From Synaphobranchus kaupii (Eukaryota; Chordata; Actinopteri; Anguilliformes; Synaphobranchidae): a DNA stretch of 64,000 nt. Both the position numbers and the translations under genes were made by a program. Location: contig CM056376.1 in NCBI GenBank assembly GCA_029718625.1, forward strand, positions 83,906,541 to 83,970,540, given 5' to 3'. Under the pieces are notes generated by a model. The model did no database searches. It was not told the DNA's origin and saw only the letters and a program-made list of their open reading frames with translations. This document shows, piece after piece, positions 49,086-59,046 of the stretch. Every line of letters begins with the position of its first letter. Position 1 is the stretch's first letter.

Positions 49086-50740
49086 CAGTCAAGCCGGAAA
49101 GTCTGCACACTCCTTTCACCTTCTCCACGTTACAGACTTATACTACAATAGATTGAGTTCATTTTTTGCCTCAAACATCTACACACAATAGCCAATAATG
49201 ACGAAGTGAAAACAGGTTTTTAGAAAATATGCAATTTTATTTTACTGACAAAAATAGGTTATTTAGGGGTTACATATCTGTACACACCATTAGCCTAATA
49301 CTTCTGTTGCTGCACCTTTGGCAGCGATTACAGCTTCAAGGCGTCTTGGGAAAGAAGCTACGAGCTTGGCACACTTGTTTCTGGACATTTTTGCCCATTC
49401 CTCTTGGCATATCCTTGCAAGCTCCGTCAGGTTGGATGGGGAGCGTCGGTACACAGCCATTTTCAGCTCTTTCCACAGATGTTCAATTGGATTCAGGTCT
49501 GGGCTCTGGCTGGGCCACTCAAGGACATGCACAGACTTTCTCTGAAGCCACTCCTTTGTTCTCTTGGCTGTGTGCTTTGGGTCGTTGTCATGTTGGAAGG
49601 TAAACCTTCGCCCCAGTCTGAGGTCCAGAGCGCTCTGGAGCAGGTTTTCTTCAAGGATCTCGGTGTACTTAGCTGCATTCATCTTTCCCTCTATCAGGAC
49701 TAGTCGCCCCGTTCCCGCTGCTGAAAAACATCCCCACATCATGATGCTGCCACCGCCATGGTATTATTTACCGCCATGGTATTATTTATTATATATTATT
49801 ATTATTATGGTATTAGCCAGGTGATGAGCGGTGCCTGGTTTCCTCCAGACGTGACGCTTGGTATTCAGGCCAAAAAGTTCAATTTTGGTTTCATCAGACC
49901 AGAGAATCTTGATTCTCATGGTTTGAGAGTCCTCTAGGTGCCTTTTGGCAAACTCCAAGCGGGCTGTGATGTGCCTTTTACTAAGGAGGGGCTTCCGTCT
50001 GGCCACTCTACCATAAAGGCCTGATTGGTGGAGTGCTGCCTGGATGGTTGATCTTCTGAAAGGTTCTCCCATCTCCACAAGGATACGCTGGAGCTCTGTC
50101 ATAGTGACCCTCGGGTTCCTTCTTACCTCCCTGGCCAAGGCCCGTCTTCCCCGATTGCTCAGTTTGGCCGGGCGGCCAGGTCTAGGAAGATTCTTGGTGG
50201 TTCCAAACTTCTTCCATTTACGAATGATGGTGGCCACTGTGCTCTTTGGGACCTGTAAAGCTGATTTTTCCGTACCCTTCTCCAGATCTATGCCTTGACA
50301 CAATCCTGTTTCTGAGGTCTGCAGATAATTCCTTTGACCCCATGGCTTGGAGTTTGCTCTGACATGCACTGTCAACTGTGGAACCTTATATAGGCAGGTG
50401 TTGGCAATCCCCAATCATGTCCAATCAATTGAATTTATCACAGGTGGACTCCAATTAAGTTGTAGAAACATCTCAAGCAGTATCAGTGGAAACAAAATGC
50501 ACCTCAGCTCACTTTTGGGTGTCATATCAAAGGGTGTGCACACTTGTGTACATATGATGTTTTACATTTTGATTTTTAATAAATTAGCACAAATGTCTAA
50601 AAACCTGTTTTCATTTTGTCATGGGCTATTTTGTGTAGAATTTGGAGACAAAAAATGAACTCAATCTATTGTAGAATATGTCTGTAACGTAATAAAACGT
50701 GGAGAAGGTGTGCAGGTGTGCAGACTTTCCGGCTTGACTG
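49086..50740 (-). mobile_element. Full-length Tc1-like transposon
   Basis: Starts cagtcaagccggaaagtctg and ends with the inverse, with TA on both sides (49084-49085, 50741-50742). About 1655 bp. The terminal repeats extend inward to shared aaaacaggtttttagaaa-type sequence (about 150-200 bp). It encodes one transposase on the minus strand and belongs to a different Tc1 family from 7591-9318. Confidence 0.9.
49290..50343 (-). pseudogene. Tc1-like transposase, two lesions
   Basis: The natural start is the ATG at 50343-50341 (MGSKELSADLRNRIV); the open frame starting upstream at 50414 is not the real N-terminus. A frameshift near 50250 leads to LQVPKSTVATIIRKWKKFGT (helix-turn-helix) and then WSDETKIELFG (first Asp, about 49890). 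A microsatellite expansion at about 49760-49817 splits the gene before [23 protein letters not shown] (second Asp) and [15 protein letters not shown] (Glu) follow, and the frame ends at a normal stop at 49290. About 340 residues in intact relatives. All catalytic positions are kept. Confidence 0.9.
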
Positions 50741-50742
50741 TA

Positions 50743-51991
50743 TGTTTGGGACGTTTCTGGGGGTGATGCTCTTTTCTGTGTGGGGAGGGGTGGGTGTGGC
50801 TACAGAGCCCATGAGGTTTCAGCAGAGTGTTTGTAGCTAGCTAGCTATTGCAATGGCGAAGGTGAAGAAGTGCAAGTAGCCTACAGCAAAGCGAAACAAC
50901 AAGCCAACAGGGCCCGTTCAAGAAGTAGAGTCAAACTAGGATTTGCTTTTCCTCGATGGTGACAAAAGTTTAGCAAAAAGTTTAGCAAGGGGATGAAAAA
51001 GGTTGTGGATTTGGTGTGTTTTAGGTAGCTAGATGGCTGAAGTCAGGCGGGGCTGAGGACAGAGTAGGAGACTTCTTTGATTGTAAACACAGGACCACAG
51101 CAAGGCTAAAAATCCTGCATAGTGCACCTGTAAAGACTTTTCAATTCTGTATGTGATGGCATCAAGAGCATTCTAGGATGTACACTATAATCAAAAGATC
51201 TTAATCTCATTCCAGTGAATTCCATTAATTTCGCCAGTTTAAGACCAATGTGCAAAAGTGCTGACTAGGAGAACATGTAATGCCATATTGCCATTTTGTT
51301 TTGTACTTCAAGTAGTCTCAAAAACACCGTAACACTTGTTTCAAATACACTGGTGACATAATGAAATTGTACTGCAAGTGTATTTAAGATACCAACAAAT
51401 CATACTTTTTGTTAGTGCACTTAAATATACTTAAGTACACTAAAAACAGTCCCATGTTAACATAGAGACATAGTGCACTTAAGTACGTATACTAAAAATA
51501 CTCCCATTTACCATACACACTGCACTTGAAGTACACTTAAGTATGACTTAAGTTCTACTTTTGAACAACTTTAGTGCACTTAGTATACTTAAAGCGCTGC
51601 CAATTTAGCACAAAGTATATAATTGGTACAAAAACTACTAAAAGTATACTTTGAAAAATATATTTCAAGTATAATCTTTTTTCACCTGGGGTAACCTTAC
51701 ACGTACCATCGCCTGGATGTTGATGGGGTGGGCTGAAAGCAATTTAATGCAGCATTCCCCTTCGCTGAGGGACAGGTATGTGGCCTTCGACCTATGGACC
51801 CTTTTATTATTATGCATTTTTTGATATAGCCTACACAATAATATTTCACATTGTAATCTTGATATTTTTAGTCATGCTTGTGCGCGCCCCTGTGTGTAAC
51901 AGACAGGAGGGTGTACGTGCGTTGTGCACACGCCTATGTAGACGCACTTATATGCGCCGTTAATATAACATGTAAACAACTGAAACATGAC
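50743..51991. other. No gene seen; tandem-like aagtacactta repeat
   Basis: 51340-51690 is rich in agtgcacttaagtac, aagtatactta and similar partly palindromic words, a repeat type common in fish. 50743-51339 and 51691-51991 are unassigned. Confidence 0.45.
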
Positions 51992-52757
51992 TTAAAGGTT
52001 GTATCAGCGATTTTGGGTGACGTCACTTCTGAAGCGAAATCCCAAACAAACATACTTATGAATAATTATGTTATGTTTTAAAAAATAGTGTTCAAGCATC
52101 CAGAATTATAACCACGTTAATAACGTTTGTAAGAAACCAAACCGTTTGTAAATCCGTCAAGATTTCAGCGAGATAAGAGTATTAGCGTTTGTGCAGATCA
52201 TTGTGATTGGTTGGAATACTGTTTATTTTGGTTTTGAGTGGTTGGTAGTACCATTTGTTTTTGTGTACGATCTCGGAGCATAGGCTGCCTACAGAGACGC
52301 GGTTTTTTGACGGCCTGCTTATGGGGCGGGCAGCTAGCGGATCGTGAGGAAAAATCAGATGAATGTGATCATTTATGTTTCCACCCAAAATCGCTGATAC
52401 AACCTTTAATGTCACACAAACAGTTCCAATAACTATTTGGTCTCCCAGAGTCGTCTTGTTTTCAGGATTCAAGATATTCAGATTCAAGTGTCTCTTCTGG
52501 CTCTCTAGCGATAAGATGGGCCATATATCCTTGAGCCTGGGATGTAAGTGGGTCAGAGGACACAGGCCTGCAGTTTCATAGAGAAGATAGATAGAAGGGA
52601 GGAAGAGAGACAGAAAGATGCATGTACACACCCTCACACAAATGTAAGATATATATTTTGTTTCTGGTTCGCTTTGGCTGACTGAGAGATAGACAGAGAT
52701 TATGGATAAGAGAGAAGATATGTGACGTCACCCAAAATCGCTGATACAACCTTTAAG
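51992..52757. mobile_element. MITE with ttaaaggttgtatcagcg ends
   Basis: The left end runs 51992-52026 (ttaaaggttgtatcagcgat to gggtgacgtcac). Its perfect inverse is at about 52722-52757. A second right-end-like copy lacking the gacgtc part lies inside at 52381-52409. The 151-codon minus-strand frame inside it matches nothing I know and crosses the inner end. TTAA-like flanks. Confidence 0.7.
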
Positions 52758-52772
52758 GGCTAGGGCTCACTG

Positions 52773-53393
52773 TGTGGATGGATCACTTTAAGGGTTGTTT
52801 CTCCTGACTTTTTTCCCCATAGAGTTCTATAGGAAAATGAGTCCGGAGAAATAACCCTTGCAGTGATCCATCCACATCTACTCCATACCTGGCAACAGAG
52901 TGATGGTTTGGGGCTCATTTGATAGCTCAGACCCTTGATAACTTACAGCCATTTAGCCAGCCATGTGTTCCATATTGTACCAGTGTAATTTACAGCTGAA
53001 TCTAGTCTCACCCCCCAATTTCCATAGAGATCCATTCTATGGATATAGTATCGCTTGTAACAGTACCTGAAAATAAGATATCGACAGTTTTTTGATGTTG
53101 ATGGTCACAGACTTCAGGAAGTAACAGCATGTAAAGGATATGCGACCAAATATGAAATATGATACTTTAAAAATACGTTAAAGCAAAGGGTATGAATACT
53201 TATGTAAATGAGAAAGTTTTTTATTTTTAATAAATTTGCAAAAATCTCAAAAAAACTTTTTTCACATTGTCATTATGGGGTGTTGTGTGTAGAATTTTGA
53301 GGGAAAAATGAATTTAATCAATTTTGGAATAAGGCTGTAACAGAACAAAATGTGGAAAAAGTGAAGTGCTGTGAATACTTTCCGGATGAACTG
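52773..53393. mobile_element. Right half of the palindromic Tc1 derivative
   Basis: Follows the right part of 26313-27356 from tgtggatggatcactttaag to tttccggatgaactg, with TA at 53394-53395. The left arm and left TA are lost. It ends inside the 3' LTR of the next element. Confidence 0.85.
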
Positions 53394-53433
53394 TATATCT
53401 AAATATTAGATATCCTACATTAGATATCCTACA
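53394..53433 (-). repeat. Truncated 3' LTR of the tRNA-Gln element
   Basis: The 26 bp 53394-53419 are identical to the first 26 bp of the 5' LTR at 56931-56956. A partial repeat of the start (tgtaggatatctaa on minus) precedes it at 53420-53433. Confidence 0.75.
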
Positions 53434-53434
53434 T

Positions 53435-53445
53435 TCCCTCTCTTG
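53435..53445 (-). promoter_or_regulatory. Polypurine tract of the tRNA-Gln element
   Basis: Minus-strand aagagagggaa lies one base before the LTR start. This is the expected place for plus-strand priming. Confidence 0.7.
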
Positions 53446-54254
53446 TAAGAATAGGTGCACGGACCCGCTAAAAACCTATTCTTACATCACAAAATCACAT
53501 TACACATTTGAACATTGAAAATGCAGTTACCTGCTAACAACAAAAACAACTGTCCAAATGGTTCATCAACCATCTTTAAAACATTTAGTCCATGCCCAGT
53601 TGTGATCTGCTGGCCAGCAGATATATAGACACACTGACGTATGTCCCACGATGATCCAGTGTGGTGCGGAGACATACCTCTATTAGACATTCTTTTGTGT
53701 CGCTGCTGTTATGACACCCTGGTTCAGTCTCTTCCTTCTCCAGTGTCCGGGTATCTAGACTGGCAAGGGACAAGAGGTTCCCTGGACTTTGGGTAACATG
53801 CAGTGCTTTTTCCCATTAATGTTGCAATTGCGTGAGTGAAATGCAACCTACTCCCAACAGTGTCTCTACCAGTTCTGCACGGCGTGCGGGGGGCTCTGTC
53901 TCCTGTGACAGGAAGCTGGACGATCCACAGGTGGCAAAGTGCGGTCAGGACCTCTCTTCTGATGGGCGGGGAAGCGCCTCTTTCCCTGTCGGAATCCATT
54001 TAGGCTCCTTTAGCCTGGGTCCGGTTGGGTGGACTGCTGACGGCAGTTGCTTAGGCTAGCTTCCCGCGGCAGGGTGTGGGTCCGATTGTGCTTGTGCCTC
54101 TGGGTGTCCTTCAGGGAGTGGCAGGAGAAGACTGTGGGACTTGAGGGCTTAGACCTTATCACAGAGGGGAACACTGCATGTTATAAGCACTTAGTCCATT
54201 CAGGGGAACCTTACGGACAGGATTTACCATCCACGGGATTGCCTGTCCAAATAA
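53446..54254. other. Interior of the LTR element, no gene recognised
   Basis: Between the stop of the long ORF and the polypurine tract. A minus-strand open frame at 53724-53999 has no known motif. Confidence 0.4.
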
Positions 54255-55932
54255 TCACCTGAATAGGGCAGACTTGTCCATAAGTGTCCAGAAACAGCAT
54301 TGGAGTGGGCACCTACACTTGGGGGGGGGGGCAGTTTTACCTCCTAGAACCCCAGTGTGGTTACTGGCAGTCCTTTGGCTGCGGAGGGCCACAGCGTTCA
54401 GCAAACCGGGATGACAGAAGGAAGGCATCCTGTCATCTTGCTTCTTCCGCACGTGGATGCCCCTTAACCACACCCGTCTCATCTCTGTCCAGGGGTCTAT
54501 GCCAGTTTTGGCTTTGGTTCCCTCTCTGGGCAGCTGGGCTGATCGTCGCTCGTAAGCCTCCAGTCCATCACTGCTCTCCGAACACTTCTGATGTCGGAAA
54601 GGGGCTCTTGCACTTTCCCTGAATGACGTGTGTGTGCGAAGTTTGCAGGTATGGCTCAGGGGTGGAGAGATAAGGGTGTGGGAAGCTGTTCCAACTTGGC
54701 TGCTTTCATCTTGCTTTGGAGTGCAAGACAACACTCTGGCGGAGACTTTGAGGGCCCGAGGGGTCGTAAAACGGCCAGGGGTTGGCTTCCTGCTCCGTTT
54801 CTCCCGGGGTCTCTTTGCAGCTCTGATAGGGAAGTGAGGCTTTTGCAGAGGTCCCCCTATCTCCTCCGTCACAGGAACTGTGGAAGTGGGAGAGTCCCTG
54901 GATTCAGCAGGAGGGGAAGAAAAGTCCACAAGGGGTGGGGTGGGGTCCTCGGCCTGGGTGGACTGGTCTGTGAGGGCTGACTCCACCTGCTGGGGTGTGT
55001 AGACCTCTCCACCTGGCAGGGCTGGTGGGCCTATAGAAGCCGGTTCCACGTCCTATGGTTCAACGGTCTCCTCACCAGGCTGGGCTGCTGTGTCTGCAGT
55101 AGCAGGTTCTGCCTCCAGGGGTTCGACGGTCTCCTCACCAGGCTGGGCTGCTGTGTCTGCAGTAGCACGTTCTGCCTCCAGGGGTTCAACGGTCTCCTCA
55201 CCAGGATGGGCTGCTGTGTCTGCAGTAGCAGGTCCTGCCTCCAGGGGTTCTACGGTCTCCTCACCAGGCTGGGTGGCTGTTTCTGCAGTAGCAGGTTCTG
55301 CCTCCAGGGGTTCGACGGTCTCCTCACCTGGCTCAGCTGAGAGGACTGCAGCAGCGGATTCCACGTCCTGTGGGTTCACATCATCTGTGCTGGCTGGTGT
55401 GATCCAAGCCACAGAGCTGTTTCCCCCAAATTCCTCCAGGGAAGGGGGGCTCACCAGGGGGACGGTACATTGTCTGTGGAGGTGACAAAATCCACAGAAT
55501 TGTCCAAGCCTGAAGGGGGTCAATGGAGAGTGGTGTATTGTCCTCAGTGGGGGGTGGTGCCTGGGTTATGGCTGTGTTGGCGCCATCCACTGTGCCTACG
55601 AGCGCAGGCTGTACTGCCACAGAAGAAACTGGTTTGGCAGTAACTTCTGACTTACAGTGGTGCTTTTCCCAAGCCAGTTTCCACATTTGGTTTACCTCAT
55701 CCCATGCCTGTTTTGACCGCCGGAGGTAGAGAAAATGTTGTCTTTTCTCTAGGTACGACCTTATCCCTTGGACAATCCTGTGCTTGGTTTCATCACTATC
55801 TGGCGAAATAAGATAGTCCAAATACTCAGTCCGCAGGTTGTAAAGTGCCTCCTCCTTAAGCTGGTCCATTGCATTGAGCTGTTCCGCAAATTTTGGGCAC
55901 TGGGCTATCAAGTATTGCCGTTCCGAGATCAT
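54255..55932 (-). pseudogene. Unrecognised gag-like ORF with 21-residue repeats
   Basis: I do not recognise this protein. The first part (55932 to about 55500) is helical and charged: MISERQYLIAQCPKF, LKEEALYNLRTEYLDYL, RRSKQAWDEVNQMWKLAW. The same frame is open upstream of the Met (ending SHQWDL), so the true start may lie near 56035 across a frameshift. A frameshift near 55500 leads into a Pro/Glu-rich part with four to five 21-residue repeats (core PGEETVEPLEAEPATADTAA; 63-bp period). A TAG at 55050-55052 interrupts it. The last part has a basic patch (AAKRPREKRSRKP, about 54790-54830) and ends at 54255-54257. First position after the primer site and the basic patch suggest a Gag-like role, which is inference. 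Confidence 0.55.
55057..55335 (-). repeat. 63-bp coding tandem repeat
   Basis: ggttc(a/g)acggtctcctcacc on the plus strand recurs at 55057, 55120, 55183, 55246 and 55309, exactly 63 bp apart, so the minus-strand frame is kept (21 residues per unit, many Glu and Pro). Confidence 0.95.
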
Positions 55933-56168
55933 GAGGTCCCACTGGTGGCTGATCCAACCTTGACTGGCCAGGGAATGCTGGTAGGTCAGCAGTGGAGGGT
56001 AAATGAGGCATCTCTCTCTTTGTCTGGTATGCCATAATTGTTTTTATTTTTATTTTTTAAATAAAATCAATCAATCGAAGACCAGTCAATTAGAAAAAGA
56101 TTTGAACTTGTCTCAGAGTTTACCGCAGTTTACTCAATAGTACAGTTTAGTATGCTATAGGACAACCT

Positions 56169-56186
56169 ATCTCGGTGGGACCTCCA
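56169..56186 (-). promoter_or_regulatory. Primer binding site matching tRNA-Gln
   Basis: The plus strand reads atctcggtgggacctcca. From memory this is the 3' end of vertebrate tRNA-Gln(TTG) with its CCA, 18 of 18 bases. The minus strand therefore carries a site beginning TGG four bases after the LTR end, as in retroelements that use a host tRNA as primer. Confidence 0.8.
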
Positions 56187-56190
56187 ATTA

Positions 56191-56956
56191 TGTCGGGTAA
56201 GTGAGGACTAGGTAAAATGTGTATTATCTGAATCCAGCGGTTCCAACAGTCAATGCCCTTGTTAAAACGTTCGGCACTCTGAATACTGAACACAAGCGAT
56301 ATTGCGTGCTAGAACCCCTCACTTAACCTACATTCAAAATAAGTTTTATGTGATTTAATTTCATAATTATTATAAAAAATTACAATCATCAATTAAATCG
56401 CCAAATTCGTTAATAGGTAAGTCGAACAGTAACCTGGTGGATCAACAAACCAAAACAAAGTCTAAATCAGGTCTTGAGATTAAATAATTTTATTAAATGA
56501 AAAACAGTCAATTAGAATAATGACTGGAAATCATACATTCACTAAGGAATGTAGGCTGACTACTTATAATTTACAAAAGCGAAGACATTACACCAGACAT
56601 TAATTAGAAGATACCAGCAAAGAGAGAGATAAGCCAAAAATTGCCAATATTATTTACCCTCCAGCTGAACAGGAACAAAAGGAAATGCACAAGGAACCAA
56701 AAAGGATGACTTCTTCCCCAAACAAACTCCAAAACTGACTAACTTTTTTTGCAGCCCCATAAAATATCTTTACAGGGAGAGCATCCCTGTCCTGATTGGC
56801 TTAAGGTGTGGGGGAGGGGGGGGAGAGGGGTAATTTATGACAAAGACTGGCTTATCTTTGATGTTTGTGGGAGTGAGTGAGTGAGAGACAGAGAGCGACA
56901 GAGACAGAGAGAAGGGGGTGGGGGGGTACTTATATCTAAATATTAGATATCCTACA
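56191..56956 (-). repeat. 5' LTR of the tRNA-Gln element
   Basis: Minus strand starts tgtaggatatctaa (56956) and ends acttacccgaca (56191), TG to CA, 766 bp. An aataaaatt signal lies near 56488. CA/GA-rich simple sequence (56870-56930) sits near its start. Confidence 0.75.
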
Positions 56957-57799
56957 AAGGGCAAGGCCGAAAACCATTATTGAATGCCTGTGACCTTCGA
57001 TCCCTCAGACGGCACTGCATTAAAAACCGACATGCTTCTGGAATGAGCATAACCCAGTCCCACCAGGATCTCGCAGAGTTTATTTGTGATTGTTGCAGCC
57101 TAAAATGCTTTTCTTAAAAGTTGTGATTCAAAGTGCGATGTTGTGTGTGTGTTTGTTGTGATGAAGTTGCGGTAATTAGTGAAAGTTGCAAATAAAAATT
57201 TCAAAAATATATATGTAATTCAATAAAAAATCATATGTAGGCCTAATATAAGTTCAGTGAGAATTAAACAGTACTGTATAACACAACTGGAAATATTATG
57301 GAGTTTGCGTTCTGAATAACCATTAAAAATGGTTCAATATAACAAAAATGTTTTGTTTTATTTGTAAATTGTAATGTGAAACTTTTTTTTTTGGACCAGA
57401 TAATCACAGTTAACATGGAGTAATTATTGGAGTAATTCTGTTTGCTCTCGTGTGATACGCGGAAATAGCCTATGTGTAAACATGCATGCAGACTCGTGAC
57501 AGCAGAACCCAAACACGCTTTTATTATTAAACCATTTTTACGGTCAGTAATGATGGGGAAACTGAGCCTGCTTCATGAGACTCGGTACAATGGAGGAGAT
57601 ATTTTAATAAAAATATTTTGTAAGTTGCCTATTTGTGTTTGAAATAATTTGTGTTCTTCGAACCGTGGTCTTAACACAACGATTTGACCATTTTTCGTGG
57701 GAAAGTTGCGGTGACTGGAAAACAAATGCAAGCTCTCGCAACTTTCGCGGATTTTCGTTGATTTTGCGTTAATATTTGTGATCGTGACATCGCAAAATC
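56957..57799. other. No gene seen; repeat-like sequence
   Basis: 57700-57800 (ctcgcaactttcgcggatttt, gacatcgcaaaatcccgg) resembles the end of a DNA-transposon repeat of fish, by memory only. It abuts the Tc1 remnant. Confidence 0.35.
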
Positions 57800-58470
57800 C
57801 CGGAGGGACTGATAACCACATGGGCTCGGGAATACTTCGAAAAACTATTGTCAGTAAACACAGTTCATCACTGCATCTACAAATGCAAGTTAAGACACTA
57901 CTGATAAGATATATATCAACAACAGCCAGAAACACCGCCGACTTCTCTGGGCTCAAGCTCATCTGAGATGGACTGATGCAAAGTGGAAACGTGTGCTGTG
58001 ATCTGACGAGTCCACCTTAAAAATTGTTTTTGGAAATAATGGACGTCGTGTTCTCAAGTCCAAAGAGGAAAAGGACCATCCCGATTGTTACCAACGCAAG
58101 GTTCAAAAGCCAGCGTCTGTCATAGTATGGGGGTGTGCCCATGGCATGCGTAACTTGCACATCTGTGAAGGCACCATTAACGCTGGATGGTACATATGCA
58201 TTTTGGAGCAACATATGCTGCCATCTAGACAACGTCTTTTTCAGGGACGTCCCTGCTCATTTCAGCAAGACAATGCCAAGCCATATTCTGCATGTGCTAC
58301 AACAGCGTGGCTTCATAGTCAGAGAGTGTCGGTGCTCGACTGGCCTGCCTGTAGTCCAGACCTGTCTCCCATTGAAAACGTGAGGGGCATTATGAAGCGC
58401 AAAATAAGACAACGGAGACCCCGGACTGTTGAGCAGCTGAAGTTCTATATCAAGAAGAATGGGAAAAAAA
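57800..58470 (+). pseudogene. Tc1-like transposase remnant, third family
   Basis: A frame from about 57963 gives LRWTDAKWKRVLW with a stop in the Trp codon before SDES (TGA near 58002), then IVFGNNGRRVLKSKEEKDHP, VIVWGCAHGM, FQQDNAKPYSA (second Asp, about 58262) and SPDLSPIENVRGIMKRKI (Glu, about 58370). At least two more frame breaks occur. The piece is cut at 58470 by the LTR of a gypsy element, losing the C-terminus. Upstream sequence from about 57800 is weakly similar to the N-terminal half. No terminal inverted repeats are seen. Confidence 0.8.
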
Positions 58471-59030
58471 TGTAACATACGCCGTTTCTCTCCAGTCCAC
58501 CTCCCTTTCATTTCCTTCTTTTTCCCATTCCATGTTTCATGTTGTGTTTTTCAGTTTACCCTGTTGGTCTCATTTCTGTGTTCATTGCAGACTGGGTGTG
58601 GTCCTCATTTAGTTCCTTGTTTTCTCCCCTTATTGGTTAGCCTATCACTCTCCCCCTGGCACACATTCCTCACTCCTTTTCATTATTCAATTAGCCCTCT
58701 CACCTGTTCCCCTTTCTATTTAAGTTCCCCTGTTTCACAGTCTCATTGCCAGTTCATTTTCTCAGCTCCGTTTTGAGATTCCTCCCAGCCAGTCTGTTTG
58801 TTTCTCTGCTTGCCATAACCTGTTTGTTTTGTTTCCTCGTTCCAGCCTGCCCAGCCTGGCTCCTGTTTTGCCCGCTCCAACCCTGTCTCCTCACCTGATC
58901 CGCTTTAGTTTGCTAACCCCGTATCCAGCCTGTCACCTTTAGTTTTCCCTGTTTTCTTGCTTGCTACCTACCTTGCCTTATAAATAGGTCCATAAATAAA
59001 TTGGGTCCAGTCCAGTACTCAACCATAACA
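58471..59030 (+). repeat. 5' LTR of the sushi-type element
   Basis: Starts tgtaacatacgccg and ends caaccataaca (TG to CA, 560 bp). TATA-like box at 58717, AATAAA at about 58995. Left flank is the A run 58464-58470; the matching right target duplication is lost with the 3' end. Confidence 0.8.
58717..58724 (+). promoter_or_regulatory. TATA-like box of the LTR promoter
   Basis: tatttaag lies 31 bases before gccagttcatt (58748), the predicted transcript start, the normal distance for a TATA box. Confidence 0.55.
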
Positions 59031-59042
59031 GAACGAACTGGC
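59031..59042 (+). promoter_or_regulatory. Putative self-primer binding site
   Basis: gaacgaactggc directly follows the LTR. Its reverse complement, gccagttcgttc, matches the LTR at 58748-58758 (gccagttcatt) except at one CpG-type change. It does not resemble a tRNA 3' end beginning TGG. Confidence 0.65.
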
Positions 59043-59046
59043 CAGT

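Larger units (their letters stand above)
53394..56956 (-). mobile_element. Non-autonomous LTR element primed by tRNA-Gln, unknown ORF
   Basis: On the minus strand, in order: a 766-bp 5' LTR (56956-56191), a 4-base spacer, an 18-base primer binding site (56186-56169), one long broken ORF (55932-54255), a polypurine tract (53445-53435) and the first ~26 bp of a 3' LTR (53419-53394) cut by a Tc1 half-element. The LTR starts tgtaggatatcta at both ends. No protease, polymerase or integrase motif is visible in any frame, so the element probably depends on another element's enzymes. I do not recognise the family. Confidence 0.75.

Noticed and set aside
52182..52637. 151-codon minus-strand open frame
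   Set aside because: It crosses the inner end of a MITE and has no recognisable domain.
55090..55485. Plus-strand Ser/Gly/Val-rich open frame
   Set aside because: It is the antisense of the 63-bp coding repeat; the minus-strand frame joins non-repeat sequence on both sides and follows the primer site.
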